The notes beneath the pieces were generated by a model that was given only the letters and a program-made list of their open reading frames with translations, was not told the DNA's origin and searched no databases. Positions 49,691 through 62,074 of a stretch of 64,000 nt of DNA are shown in pieces. The stretch's first letter is position 1; each line of letters begins with the position of its first letter. The stretch is from Epiperipatus broadwayi (taxonomy: Eukaryota > Onychophora > Udeonychophora > Euonychophora > Peripatidae): contig JAQFVV010012405.1 of the NCBI GenBank assembly GCA_028023455.1, forward strand, positions 5,729,334 through 5,793,333. Direction: 5' to 3'. Position numbers and translations under genes: made by a program.

Positions 49691-50244
49691 CAACAACAAA
49701 AAGTATATCAAAGGATAAAGTAGTCTCAGTAATCTTTATTCTGCAATAATATTATGTCAAAAATTCCATGTACTAATTGCTTTGTAGAAAATAGTTATCA
49801 CCTATAATAGTATTTTTAGTCTTTTTTTTAAAAATGCAATATATATATATGTTATGATATTAATCCATTCTACATTACATTATATATTGATTTTTGAAGA
49901 CTTTTCTTGAATATTTTTTCATAAAATGTCTACATTATTTTACAATCAACTGTTATATATTTACTAAATTTTATATCTAGAAGCAATTTTTGCTTTGGCT
50001 TCAGTATTTTAACTCTGAAAAATAGCAGCACTTATGCTTTATAACAGTTAATGTAATGTCAGTATTATTTTAAATTCATACACCTTTAAAATAAACAAAA
50101 CAAATTTCAAATGTAATGGTGGATACATTTTTTTCAGAATTCGCCACTGGTGTATTGTTGCATCTGAAGATATAATCAAGCTTTAATTATTTATTAGCTA
50201 AATAGAAATACTAATAATTTGTAACTTTTATCTGTTCTTTGCAG

Positions 50245-50327
50245 AAGCAATTACACCATTAGTTTTGGAAACACAGAAGCAGTTTAAATTCACACATATT
50301 CTTGCTGGTGCATCTGCATTTGGCAAG
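50245..50327 (+). CDS. ETFA: ETFA internal exon (electron transfer flavoprotein alpha)
   Basis: An 83-bp exon between ctttgcag and AAG|gtaagt. Its first two bases complete the Glu codon begun at 23385. It then encodes [25 protein letters not shown] and GK, 28 residues in all. This matches the ETFA segment (E)[24 protein letters not shown], which is strongly conserved from bacteria to humans in the alpha-subunit N-terminal domain. The exon ends in phase 0. The next exon would begin after the window, so the following intron is at least 13.7 kb. Both splice sites match consensus. There are no stops or odd residues, so the gene is likely functional despite the repeat load. Confidence 0.92.
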
Positions 50328-50504
50328 GTAAGTTAACTTTTTTTTTTATGAATATATTGTATTATAAAAAAATACAGGACAGATATATGACATATGTGTA
50401 TTACATTTATAGTGAATGTTTTTTATGCACTTATTATATATTCATATCTTTGGTGATTTCTAAAAAAAAACAGTCATAACAATCAATATTGAAAAAGAAA
50501 TTTA

Positions 50505-51264
50505 GGTTGTTGTCGATTAGCCCCCGCACCTCCCCCCCCCCCTGATGTCGCTGATTCCATGGAAAAGCACAGAAATATACTGCTCACATGGCCTATAGAA
50601 CAGTTCTGTTCATATTGGCTGCTAAGCAGCTTTTGTGCTTCGTGGTACTATCGCACACTTCACGGATCGCTACAGTATGATGTGAGGGTGTGTAGAATTC
50701 AAGTTGTCCTAAGTCTTTGCATGTGCATTCGAAGTACTTATTTTTTATACAACCTGATGTAGTTTTAGATAGTATTAATTGTAAGACAAAAGACGTGCTT
50801 CCCTACATATATTTTTAAGGTTAAACAAATTTCAAAAGTGTACGTTCCAGCATTATATAGAAATCACGCATAAAATGTGTTTTGCGCAGGGACAGCTACG
50901 AGACTTTCAAAGCATAAGCTTGGCTTGATCAAAGGGGAATTTTCAAATCGAATTGCGTTTCGTAAATTGTTTTAAAATAGTGTTGAAATTTTTTTTTTTT
51001 TGATCAGATGTTAATTGAAAAAAGGAAATATTAGATTTTATTAAATAATTTTGTTTTTAAAAATGTTGTGTATGTTGTGATGGACGATCCTTCGGATCGA
51101 CAAAAACCATCGGATCCCCCTCCCTGCCAATTCCAGCGCTATGTGCTGACATATAGTAGTGTAAAAAAAGTGAATTGTAAATCAGCCCGGTAACATTATA
51201 TCTATTGGTTTTTGACTAGCAACAGCGACATCATGCAGTGTGCGGGGGCTAATCAACGATAACC
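50505..51264. mobile_element. 760-bp non-autonomous DNA transposon with ~45-bp TIRs
   Basis: The left end ggttgttgtcgattagcccc (50505) and the reverse complement of the right end, ggttatcgttgattagcccc, are nearly identical. The inverted similarity continues through cgcac and tgatgtcgctg. The flanks gaaattta (50497-50504) and aaaattta (51265-51272) look like an 8-bp target duplication with one change. The interior has no ORF with a known domain and holds a small hairpin (cgatccttcggatcg). An 8-bp duplication with GGTT ends suggests Merlin or hAT-type mobilisation, perhaps by relatives of the element at 9086-11236. The superfamily is not settled. Confidence 0.75.
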
Positions 51265-51819
51265 AAAATTTATTTTGTAAATAAAGATAATAATTTTCAT
51301 ATATTTTCATATTTTGTTTTATTAACATTATTTATTCTGGTAGATCATAGAACTATCCAGGGTCATTATCTATCATTTTTGATTTAATGAAAATTGTTTT
51401 AAATATGTCATAACTGAATCATATAACAAACATTTAAACTATAAGAAATGCTGGATCATTTTCTTTATTTTATAGTAAATAATATCATAAAGTCATTTTA
51501 ATTTACAATAATCACATAATAATTATAGAACACAAATAAAAAGCTAAGAATATATTTTCTCTTTAGTAATAAAGAAAATAATATTAAAAACTTTATTTTA
51601 ATAAAATATATATTTTGCTTATTCCATGATTTTTTTCATTTTAATTTTGTTTCTGAAATTTATAACATAGTCCGATTTGTGAAATTAATCTTTAGAAGAA
51701 CATTTAAATCAAAAATTCCTCATTGGATTGCTAGAAAACTTTGGAGCTATAATTTTTTAATGTCAAAAAAAATTGAAATAATTTAATTCAAATGAACTGT
51801 AAAAATTATTGTACTGGTT

Positions 51820-51945
51820 AACTATTAATAATTCAGACATATTGGTTACCAAGTTTTCTAGATTAATGTTTTTTTCAAACTATTAATAATTCAGACATAT
51901 TGGTTCCCAAGTTTTTTCTAGATTAATATTATTTTCATATTAATG
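51820..51945 (+). repeat. ~58-bp tandem duplication
   Basis: The block actattaataattcagacat-attggttaccaagtttt occurs at about 51821 and again at 51880 with small changes. 51273-51820 and 51945-52010 show nothing else. Confidence 0.9.
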
Positions 51946-52009
51946 ATAATCAGATATTTAATAAAAAAATGAACTGTAAAAGCTTGAAAATATTCCTGGG
52001 ATTTACCAA

Positions 52010-52290
52010 GTTATCTAAATTTTGTAGATGATGTGATTATTTTCATAAGTAATGCTTTTGAGCTTAAAGATGTGTTACAATAAGCTATTACTCATAAGGA
52101 AGAAAGTACAACTAAGGGTAAGTGATAAAAAGACTAAAGTAATTTTATTTGTTTTTCAAAAAAATAAAAATTGAAAGTAATGAATTGAAGAAGTTAAGAT
52201 CTTGGTCAGATTGTTAATTAATACAGATGAAAACATAATGGATGAAATTAATCATAGAATTAAATGAATGCTTTTGAAAGAAGTAATTTG
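52010..52290 (+). mobile_element. RTE LINE fragment (RT catalytic region)
   Basis: It matches RTE nucleotides 22300-22590 of this window with gaps. It starts at FVDDVIIF (FADDVVVF in the intact copy), then a KKTKVI block and a DEINHRIK block. It is cut at both ends, and its right end abuts family X copy X5. Confidence 0.8.
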
Positions 52291-52425
52291 ATCCGGGCTA
52301 ACTGATGATTGCTGGTTCAGCATGAAACATGTATATTGGAGATCATTTATCTTGTTTGCGTGTATGTGGTTATGTGTATTGATTATATTAGATAGAGTGG
52401 ATGGTTGTGGGGACCTCAAATAATA
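52291..52425 (+). repeat. family X copy X5 with intact hammerhead
   Basis: A single arm matching the right arm of the palindrome at 62.6-63.2 kb (ctgatgattgctggttcagc ... ttagatagagtgga). It begins within a few bases of the hammerhead core and directly joins the RTE fragment. Confidence 0.8.
52302..52327 (+). ncRNA. hammerhead ribozyme motif HH10 (+), best core
   Basis: CTGATGA is at 52302-52308. Stem II TTGCTGGTTCAGCAT (perfect TGCTG/CAGCA with loop GTT) is at 52309-52323, and GAAA at 52324-52327. TTGG follows about ten bases later, but the upstream CCAA partner is changed (ggcta) by truncation. Confidence 0.75.
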
Positions 52426-54912
52426 ATTTATTAATTTTTGTTTCATCATGAAAAAACTTTTTTTTTTAATATTTTGGTTGTATTATCAAACAAACTATTT
52501 ATAATATACTTCACTGCCAATAATTTTACATTTCTTGTTCTTGCATTCAAACTAGTCCCAAAATGGATTTATATTAAGCAGTCATAATTAATTATACTTT
52601 ATTAATATTTAAATAGAGTTTTTTAATAGTGGTAACCATTTTTACTGTTTTGAAAAATAAAGTTTTGGAAATTTTTAATTGAATTAGTTTTTAAAAAAAA
52701 TTCCTTCAATTTCATAATTTATTAAGAGAAAAAAATTTTTTTTTCATTAATAATAGATAATTACAAAATAGAATTTTTCATAGTAAAAGAAGAAAATTTT
52801 CATTGGTAATTTGAAATTATTATTTAGAGGTTGAAAAATTGCCATTTGTGGTGTGGTGTTTATAAGTAATCATTTGTGTGTGTGTGTGTGTGTGTTACAA
52901 TACAAAAGCAAATGATATGTATTTACATTTTCAAATTATAGTTCAACATTTATTTTTAGAAATTATTTGGGAATAAACATTTTTGCTTGATTTAATTTTT
53001 TTTCCATTACATATTATTCTATATGTTTTAATTTTAAAACTTATCTAACATTATTTAGAATTATGACCAAGTATAAAATATACTTTTTTTAATATTATGG
53101 TTTAAGACAAGGACAAGCAGTATTATTCAAGTGTTGTTTGTTTCCCTAAACCTGATTTTCATAATATATATATATATTAATGGTATTATAATATGTTTTC
53201 CTTAAATATTTTAAATTTCTAAAAACAAAGATTATTTCTTTGTTAATTGAAATGATTGTATTTTTAATTTACTGATTTTTGTTAAGTCACAAGAAAACAT
53301 TTTTCTAATATTCACATTTGATATCATTACAGAGATGTTGCCTTTTATACATTTTTAAAGAGTATAAAGCCTTAATAAAGCAAAGTTAGTTGATCCAAGA
53401 ATTAATAAAGCCAGACTGATGTCAAGAATTGTTATTAAGAAATAGATCATGAATATGTTAGAGTGGGAAGTATATTAAATGGATGAATAGTTGCAAAAAG
53501 GACAATAAAAAATCCAGACTAACTTCAGAGACTGTTATTAAGAAAAATGAGAAGTAATATTAGATATATGATTAAATATAAAAGTAAACTGAGTCTTTGT
53601 TCCAGTATCACTGTAACTTGAATATTTAAACTTGTTAGTATTTGAATATTAAAAGTTGCAAAGAAACATAAATGAAAGATGATTAGAAATTATTAGTGAT
53701 TGATTAAAAAAAGAAAATTAAAGAAGGCTAAGTAATTGTGAACATTTACAACATATTGCAGATGGATTACAGAGAAAAAAAATTGAAAAGAAGAAATTCT
53801 TAACTATAGCTGTCATAGATATATAAGTCAAGATTAATTGCCCTCTAACATGATAAACCAGATCAGACATGTTTATAAATTTCATCTCTAAATTAATGTT
53901 TTTTGGAATGTATAATGATTATACTAAGGTGTTGTATTACATTATTTTCTGTACTATATTATCTTAGTATTTTAACTAGTAATTTTAATTTTTTTTATAA
54001 GATGTTTATCTATTTTTTTATTATCCTAGTCTTTATATGAATTTTTATAAATATTTCTAATAAGGTTTTAATTATACTTGTATTTCAAATAGTACAGAAA
54101 ACTTTAAATTTTTAATATATTCAAATTTTCATATTTAATGATTTTGAATCTTTTAATTGAAAATTTCCCATCATATACGTAGTCTTAGTGAGATAGAAGA
54201 GATAAGTTTATAACTATAATTTGTGGTCATATCTTTATTTTATCATATACTAATTTATTAACTTTAAGGAAAATGTAATTTGAAAAGATTATTAACCTAT
54301 GACAATTTATATCTTTTTTTTGTCTTTATAATTGATAAGCAACATTTATATATTTATATTTATCAATTAGATTGTTAATTACATGTTACGTTGTGGAATC
54401 AACTTTGTTTTTTCTAGGGACAAATACATATTTTTTTGAGTTGTTTGACAGTCATAGAAATTCTTATGTTTTTTTATTTACTACAATTATATTTGATTAG
54501 TCTGTTATTGCTATTTTTTTTTTTAAATAAACTTGAAAATCTTCTTAGATTCAATAATTTATCATTCCTTTTCATTTAAGATAAATTGACTATTAGACAT
54601 TATGAATCTATGCAAGAAATATGCATATTTTAAAACTGAATAATTTAATATTTATATCTGTATCAAGCATTTAATTATTTATTATTTAGTATATCTATCA
54701 AAAAAGCAAATCTGATAGTTACTCTGAGTTTGTCCTACATAATTTTATAATAGAGAAATGAAAAACTTGATGAATTCTCATCATTACTAATATTATTGTT
54801 TTAGATCATAATGAATATTGAAAGGATATAATGAATATTCATATATTATATGATTAAAGAAAGTAATTAAATTCTTAAATGTGATAGTTATACTTTAGAT
54901 CATTATTTTTAG
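52426..54912. other. AT-rich intron sequence, little recognised
   Basis: It contains a (GT)n microsatellite at about 52876-52897. At 53390-53560 two similar ~35-bp blocks (ccagactgatgtcaagaatt / ccagactaacttcagagact, each then gttattaagaaa) might be transposase remnants. No gene is supported. Confidence 0.5.
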
Positions 54913-55140
54913 CCATTGTTAATCCATTGCAGGATGAAGGTCTGCTTCTCTTCTCCACATCACTCTAGCAAAATTCTTAATTTCATCCTTTCATCTTACA
55001 CTTAATCTCTTCGTATTCTTTTTCAAGCTCTTGGAATCCAATACATTTCTCCAAGACTGAAGTCTCTGTAGTGCACGTCTGTTAAGTGTTCAAGCTCAGA
55101 TTTATAAATAAGAACTGGTAAAACATTTAACAAAAGCGAA
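54913..55140 (-). mobile_element. RTE LINE 3' fragment with internal deletion (minus)
   Basis: The reverse complement matches the 3' end of the RTE ORF (around the complement of ccattgttaatccattgcag). It then jumps, at about 55035-55040, to a more upstream part of the ORF encoding VLPVLIYKSE, so an internal segment is missing. Confidence 0.75.
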
Positions 55141-56377
55141 ATAATAGAATAACAGAATGTATAGAACAAAACATATTAGCAATTTTTTAAAGTTTATCAA
55201 TTGTGTTTGAAAAAAAAAAAATCTATATTAATATTTTTTTTTATATTGTTATTTATATTATAGCAATTTCCCTATATCTGTAATTTTTACATCCACAATT
55301 TGCATAAAAATATGAATTAAGAAATTAGAAATTAATAAATAAAATTTTTTAATTTTTTACCTCAAAGTATGACTGTCAATCACAAAACATCTCAACCAAA
55401 TAGTGAAATTAGATCTCTTATTTTCTTATTATAAATCCTTGTGTTTTTTTTTTTAAACATATAAATTCTATTGAGAATTTAAATAGAAGTTAATTTTGTC
55501 ATCTATAGCTTTATATGTACTACATAATAATACTTTATTGAAATAAAATCCTTGTTTCTACTTCACCTGCGAATAGTAAGTTACAACTTTTGCGTTACGC
55601 AAACAATTGAAGCTCAATATAAAGAGAATTATCAGGATGAATGCTTTCGGGAAGCTTTAGTTCCCATACTCATAGCCTATCTTGGGAAATTTATTTTATT
55701 AATAAGAGTATATTTTTAAAAAACTGCCACCTTTTTCTTTAAGAATCTTTTACTTATTATTTTTGAATCAATCAAAATGAATATTTCCCAAATAATTGTA
55801 GCTCCCAATATTTTGACTATTTATTAAGTCTTTTTTTGTTTATTTCTATTCTGGTTTTTTTGATTTTATCCTTTTCATATATTTTCTTATAGGTTTGTAT
55901 TTTGAAGTTTCAAAATGTAGACATATGATTATTAAGGGATTTTTATTTTATTTAGAAAAAATTAATTTTTTATGAAGTTAAGATAATTTCATCTGATTGA
56001 TGAATATATTAAAAAAATTAACTGAAACAATTGAACTCAATAGAATGCTATTATGTAAACTTTAAGTCTTTATAATCATTGCTATTTATATTCATTAAAA
56101 TTTTTCTATTGTAGACCCTTTCATTAAATGAGTTAATACTTTTACCACATTTAAAATGTTTTAAAGATTTTTGGAATGAGGTCATTTTAAAAACAACCAT
56201 AAGCTGAGCATAGATTAATAAAGATTGGAACTGGTTATTAATTTATTTTGAAAATTATTTTTAATGCCTACTTAATCTATTTCTGTCTTTGCTTTCTTAG
56301 CATCAAAGATTGTGCACTAACAAAAATGACTCTAAAGACTGAAGTCAGTATTACTAGGCATATGTTAAAGAATGGAA
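55141..56377. other. AT-rich intron sequence, nothing recognised
   Basis: No exon or structured repeat was seen. Confidence 0.55.
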
Positions 56378-56580
56378 CTGATGATGACCAGATTTTACAC
56401 TAATTTAAATGATGAAGACAGTAAGATAAAATAATCAGAGAGAAGTAAGAAAATACTGTTTGTATTACAAATAGTACGTAATATTTGTTGAACTCATATT
56501 ATCAAACAAGCAATAGATTACACTCTTATTAGGGCATTCTTTATTGATTATTTGCAGTTAACCTTCATTTTTGAGGATTA
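56378..56580 (+). repeat. dispersed repeat family Y, copy 2
   Basis: Homologous by eye to 36252-36440, in the same orientation and with the same block order. Confidence 0.6.
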
Positions 56581-58008
56581 TTTTATTGTCATCTGTGGGC
56601 TCTATCGTTAATGTAAATATAGCAGTCAATGTTTGATAATATAAATGGACATTTTCAAATGCACTACACTGTATATTGTCTGTGCATATTACATGTATGA
56701 TTTATGAACTTGTTTGCTAAATGGATTAACTAGAATTCAAAACCTTAGATAATTAGCGCAAACATCATAAAAATGAACCAATCTGTCTGCTCGATTCCAT
56801 TGCAGTAACAGGACTCTTGCTATGAAGTTTTTCAATTAGACAGAAAATCTATTCAACTATTTGCATTGCTATCTAGTGTCAATGGCTTTCATCGTAACAT
56901 CGAGTCTCCATATTTTGAATAAATTATTTATCTTAATTAAATCACATTGAGTTAATTCAATAAAATCTGTGGTGTATATTACTCCAATTTGAGGAAAGTA
57001 AATACTTTATTGCTTTAATGCATAGCTTCCTTTTTGCTATTTGAAGAATTAAATACTTTTTTACTATGGTATGTGGGTTTCTTTGAATACAAAATATTGA
57101 ATTGATATATTATTCTCATGTTATATTGTGAATTCTTGTGACAATATTTAATTATAATTAACTTGGAAAAAATGTTTTTTTTTAAACATTACTTTGCTTC
57201 AAGATGTTTAAAAGTAAATTTATAGATTGCAGTGACTTTGGGGGGTGGGGGGTGAGAGAAGGGTCTGTAGTATTTAACTGCAACATGGAGGGTATTTCAT
57301 TAATGATAATTAGCATTTTGATTTCAAAGTAAGCATTCTATCAGAATTGAGACATTTAAAAAATTTTCTAACATAAAATATTTTGAAAATAGAAATAATG
57401 AAGCATTTCTTTATACTGCATGTTTTCAAACTTATTTGTCATAAATAGTAATAAATATGTATAAATTATTTAATCTTTATTGTCATAATGTTGTTGTTAC
57501 TTTAAAAAAATTTTTTTAATAATATTGATTTTTATTTTATTTTGGATCACTGGATTTTAATTTTGATAATAATGATTAATTAAAATTTAGTATTTTATTT
57601 TATAATTTTCTGTTTTAAAAATATACAAATTGAAATTGCTTAAATACAAACAATTTTTGACTTATGAGTTTTACTTTTTTTTCTTTTTTAATTATTTTAT
57701 TAAAATGCAGTTTTATGAAAATAAATAATTGATTATATTTGATCATTTATATTGAATTTTATTAATTGTTTGAACTTTTTACTTTTTTAATTTTTTATAA
57801 TTTGAAAGTAAATAATTAATAAGTGAATTTAATATAAATTTATATGCTAAAGATAAAACAGCATTAAAATAGTCCACTGAAAGGCATTAGGTGTTTCCAG
57901 TATTTTTGTACAGAGAAGTAATAAAAGAAAAAACTATTGACTATTTTAGACAAATGCTCTATAATGAGTTTTCATGATTATTCATTTTTGTTCTTTTTCC
58001 TTTCTCGT
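56581..58008. other. AT-rich intron sequence, nothing recognised
   Basis: It includes a G-rich run (gggggtggggggtgag) at 57240. No gene is supported. Confidence 0.55.
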
Positions 58009-61000
58009 CAGAGGCAGATGAAGCATAAGCGGACTAAGCAGCCATATAGGGGACTAAGCAGCCATATAGGGCCCAGAATACTAAGGGGCCCCAAGGTCTT
58101 AAGATGTCTTAATTAGGATTGGAGGAAAATTATGTTTTTTGTATACAATCAATCCTCCTATAATGCGATATTATTTAAGCTTTTGAAGAAAGTTTATTTG
58201 AGTTTTGGTAGGATTCTAGCTTTTAACTGGACATCAGGTAGTGAAACTAGTATAGCATAAATAGGCCCAAATTAAGTAAATATATATTTTTTTAATTATA
58301 CAAAAAATTCGACTTCTCCTAAAATAATAATTTGATTTAAATTTTTGAAAAAATTATCCTAAATAAATTTTGGTGTTTTCCTGAAGCTGATTTATTTCCA
58401 GAGGGTTTTTTCTAAATTATATTTTGATTGGAGACAGGTAAAAATGAATTTTCTTTGTTAATATCTTAACAACATTATCATAAAAAATTTTTTTTTAGTG
58501 GGCATTGTTTGTGAGGTTAAAAAAAACCTTTTTTCTTCACTGCAAAAAAATGAAGAAACATCAAAGTGGGGCAGAAAAGTGAAAAAAGTTTTAAAGAACC
58601 TGTAAATTGGTGAAAGCCAAAGAAATTCATTGCATAAATTTTTAAAAGTTAATACAGAGTCATAGTTGCCATCAACATCTATATCAGATAATTCTGAATT
58701 GCCTGTGTTCGAAACTTCTTCTAAAGAAAAGAAAGAAGAAGAACAAGTTGAAAATCAAGAGGTTGAAATTGCTGCTGAAAAATGGGATTGCAAAAATGCA
58801 GAATGTAGAGATAGTTACAGAAAGTCGCTTTGATATAGATATCGAAGTAATAAATGATATAGCTTTATGGCCAACAATATTAACAGATGCTATTATTGAT
58901 CATATTCTTAATAACAAACCAAAAAATATCAGGAATATAGAGAATTTAAAATCAGTGTATAAAGACAGAGATGAAGTGTATTACAGAGGACTTTCTTATG
59001 ATCATTTCTACAGAAAGAAATCAAATGGAATTATGGAAAAGAGAAATTGGCTGATATTTTCAGAAACAAGCAAAAGTGTTTACTGCTACCCTTGCAAACT
59101 CTTTTCAACAATAAAGTCTAAATTAATAACTGGTTTACAAAATTGGAGATCAATAACTGTTATTTTATCAGACCATGAAGTTTCAAAAGAACACATGTCA
59201 GCCATGTGTACTATGTATAAAAGATTAACAAAATTCAATAGAATTGATACTCAACTATTACAGGAAAAGGAAAAAGAAGAATGTTACTGGAGAGAAGTGT
59301 TGAAAAGAATTGTATCAACAATAAAACTGTTGAGTCGCTTAGGATTAGGATTTAGGGGTCACGATGAATGCAAAGATTTCAATAGGAAAGGAAATTATTT
59401 AACACGCTTGGAATATCTAAGCGAATACGATGAGTTTTTGAAGTTATATCCACAAAAGTATGCCAACCAAGGACAAGGAAATGTAAATTATTTATCTCAT
59501 ATTATTTGTGATTAATTTATAGGTCTTATTGGAAGTCAAGTAAGATCGGAAATAATTGAAGAAATCAAATCTGCGACTTAGTATAGTTGTTGATTCCACT
59601 CCTGATCTTTCGCATGTCGATCAAGTAACTTTTATGATAAGATATGCATGTTTCATTCTGTAGTAATATAATGGAAAGATTTGTGGAATTCATTCCTATA
59701 TATTTGGAACAAGAAGTTTTGTAAACTTTAATAAAATTAGGAGTGAATATTAAAAACTGTCGAGGACAATCATTTAATAATGCTTCTAATATGTCAGGAA
59801 AGTAAGCATGTATTAAAGAACTTAGCCCAAGTGCATTTTTTATTCAGTGTGCTAATTAATCATTCCTTAAATTTAATTGGAAATTACGCTGCAGAAAGTT
59901 GTAGTGCTGCAATTGAGTATTTTATGTTTGTGCAGATTTATTCACATTTTTTTCTGTGTCAACCCATCACTGGAAAATTTTAACTAGAAATCTATAAATG
60001 TGTAAACATTCTGTCACAGTGAAAAGAGTTTCTAATACAAGGTGATTAGCAAGAGCAGATGCTGTATTAGCTATAAAACTTGGTTTCACCCATGTAAAAG
60101 AAGCTTTAATTGAAATTTGTAATTCAGAAGAAGAAAAAGTTACCATAGTGGAGGTGACTTCACTTCTGAAGAAAATGGATAAATATGAAACCACCCTAAT
60201 GACAGTGATTTGGAATACTATTTTACAAAGAATAAATGCTACTAGTAAATCACTGCAATCAGTGGAGTGTGAACTATTGAAAGGATCTATCCTACTGAAG
60301 TCATTAGAAAATTTTATCAATAATTTCAGAGAAGAATTTGAAAAAGTTGAAAAAAGAGGCAACTGATTTATCAGGGCTATCATTTAATGTGGAAGATGGA
60401 CAAACTCATAGATAACCAAAGAGAAAAATGTTTTTTTGATGAAAACAAAAAAGTCGGACATGAATTTACAATAAGAGAAAATTTCATAGTCAATTCATTT
60501 TATGTCATATGTGATAATACCATGGCAGAACTATCTCGAAGAACTCAGATGTACGAAGATGTTGTAGAGTCTTTTCGAATATTTTTTGATTGGAATTTAT
60601 CAATAGAAGAAAAAAAGAACGCGATGAAAAAGTTTAAGGATATTTACAAAAACGACATTGATGTTTGTAATTTTGAAGATGAATTTATCCATTTTTTAAT
60701 ATTTCTAAAAGAAAACAAGGACACCATAAAAACCATACCAGACATCTATTGAGCTGCCAAAGAAATGTCTTGCACGTTTCTGAATGTTGAAATATTATTG
60801 AAATTTTTTTTAACAATTCCCTGATCTAATGCATCAGGAGAAAGATCGTTTTTTATTTTAAAATGTGCAAAAAATGATTTAAGGAGTACTATGGGAGAAG
60901 AAAGATTAAATAATATGGCCATTCTGTATATAGAGCAGGAAATTTTAAGATGAATTGACACTGCAAAAATGATTGACGAATTTGCAAGAAATAAAGTAAG

Positions 61001-61190
61001 ACGGAAATTCCTGTAAAAAATATATTTTTAATAAATTCATTTAATGTTTTATAATATGAAATTTTTGCTTACTTTTCTTTTTTGTTAATAACTTAATGAG
61101 AGTTTTCTTGAAGAATTTTTTTCCTAACTTCAGTTTGAGGGCCCTGAAATTTTTACCGCTTGAGGCCCCCACTTGGGTTGATCTGCCTCT
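58009..61190 (+). mobile_element. hAT-type DNA transposon (ZMYM1/DUF4371 group)
   Basis: The left end cagaggcagatgaa (58009) and the inverse of the right end (agaggcagatcaa, ending 61190) form short TIRs. C/G-rich subterminal blocks lie at both ends (ggggccccaagg left, gaggcccccac right). A broken transposase fills the interior. A 20-bp unit, ggactaagcagccatatagg, is duplicated in tandem at 58031-58070. An 8-bp target duplication is not recognisable, probably because the flanks have decayed. Confidence 0.8.
58748..61015 (+). pseudogene. hAT transposase, zinc finger MYM-type 1-like, broken
   Basis: The first open part (58748-59515, 255 codons) has a TTF-type zinc-finger region (NWLIFSETSKSVYCYPCKLF), a W...HE.S..H block, and the start of DUF4371. 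A stop at 59513-59515 and later frameshifts break the rest. VDSTPDLSHVDQV (about 59590-59630, with a catalytic-type Asp), NASNMSG and HSLNLIG...AAESC (59780-59925) belong to the RNase-H-like core. A helical insertion region follows (60060-60750). The C-terminal hAT dimerisation motif ASGERSF...LRSTMGEERLNN is at 60825-60915. The family moves DNA by cut-and-paste, and ZMYM1-type proteins are domesticated relatives. Here the surrounding TIRs and breaks show a dead transposon, not a host gene. Confidence 0.85.
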
Positions 61191-61227
61191 CTCAAGTTAA
61201 TAGTAGTTTAATACTTAATTACCAATA

Positions 61228-61345
61228 ATTGAATAGATAATTGATTTGACTATAGGCTAGCTACTTGAACAAAAAGTTCTAAGTTTGCTTGGAAGTTGAA
61301 AAAATCTCTTTATCCAGAATCAATCCCCAAGTCATGATATCATTA
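61228..61345 (+). repeat. tRNA-derived SINE (family S), copy 2
   Basis: The head reads ttgactataggctagctact, with a B-box-like agaatcaatccccaagtcat. It lies 38 bp beyond the hAT right end. Confidence 0.6.
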
Positions 61346-62074
61346 TTAGATGTATATAGAATCAATATAAATAAATTTCATAAGGACTTTCATTTATTAA
61401 CATATAATCATTATCAACTGTTAAAAACATAAAATTGGATATAAATAATATCTATAATGCATTTTTCATATTATTTCCAGGAAATTATTTCCTTTTAATA
61501 AAAATAATTTCTTTTATCCTCATTATTATTTTTCTCTTTATGCAATATTTTTCATTTATCCTAATTAAATAAAACTTCAATTATCATTTGAAAGAGTTAA
61601 ATCACATGAAATAGAGAATGCTCTAATATCTTCTGTATTTGATCATGAACTTGAAGTAATTGAGTTTAATTTAATTTGGTAAAGTAAAAATATTGCATAA
61701 AATGAAGAATAATATGAAATGAAGATAAAAGTAGCTATTTTTATTAATAGAAAAAATAATTTGTTCAATAGAAAGCTAATGTGAAGCATGGCACATGCTT
61801 TATAGGAATTATTTGTATCCAGTTTTATATTCATAGCAGTTGATAATGATTATATAGAAGTAATTGAAAATGCTTCTATAATTTATTTATTACATATATA
61901 TAATTTATATAGATTTCAGCTAGTGTTATGGATTGTTTCTATATATATATATATGTTTATCATTAGCACTGCTTTCATTGCATTCAAAAAGTCAGCATTG
62001 GATTACCAATAGTCTCTGAAAATAGAATTTTTGAAATATTAACACATTTTTTTTTTTTGTACAATGTGTCCATG
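61346..62074. other. AT-rich intron sequence, nothing recognised
   Basis: Includes a (TA)n tract at about 61941-61955. No gene is supported. Confidence 0.55.

Larger units (their letters stand above)
23386..50244 (+). other. ETFA: ETFA intron, ~26.9 kb, phase 1
   Basis: Bounded by gtactc at 23386 and ctttgcag ending at 50244. It contains almost all the LINE fragments, SINEs and fold-back repeats listed below. No other host coding exon is supported inside it, apart from the weak candidate at 46972. Confidence 0.88.

Noticed and set aside
53390-53560. Possible Tc1/mariner HTH remnant (repeated ccagact...gttattaagaaa blocks)
   Set aside because: Only two short similar blocks; no TIRs, TA duplication or DDE motif seen.
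56370-56400. CTGATGA at ~56374
   Set aside because: No GAAA or stem II; it is part of repeat family Y, whose other copy lacks the motif.
60170-60195. CTGAAGA...GAAA at ~60166-60190
   Set aside because: Falls within hAT transposase coding sequence, and the 12-nt spacer has no hairpin.
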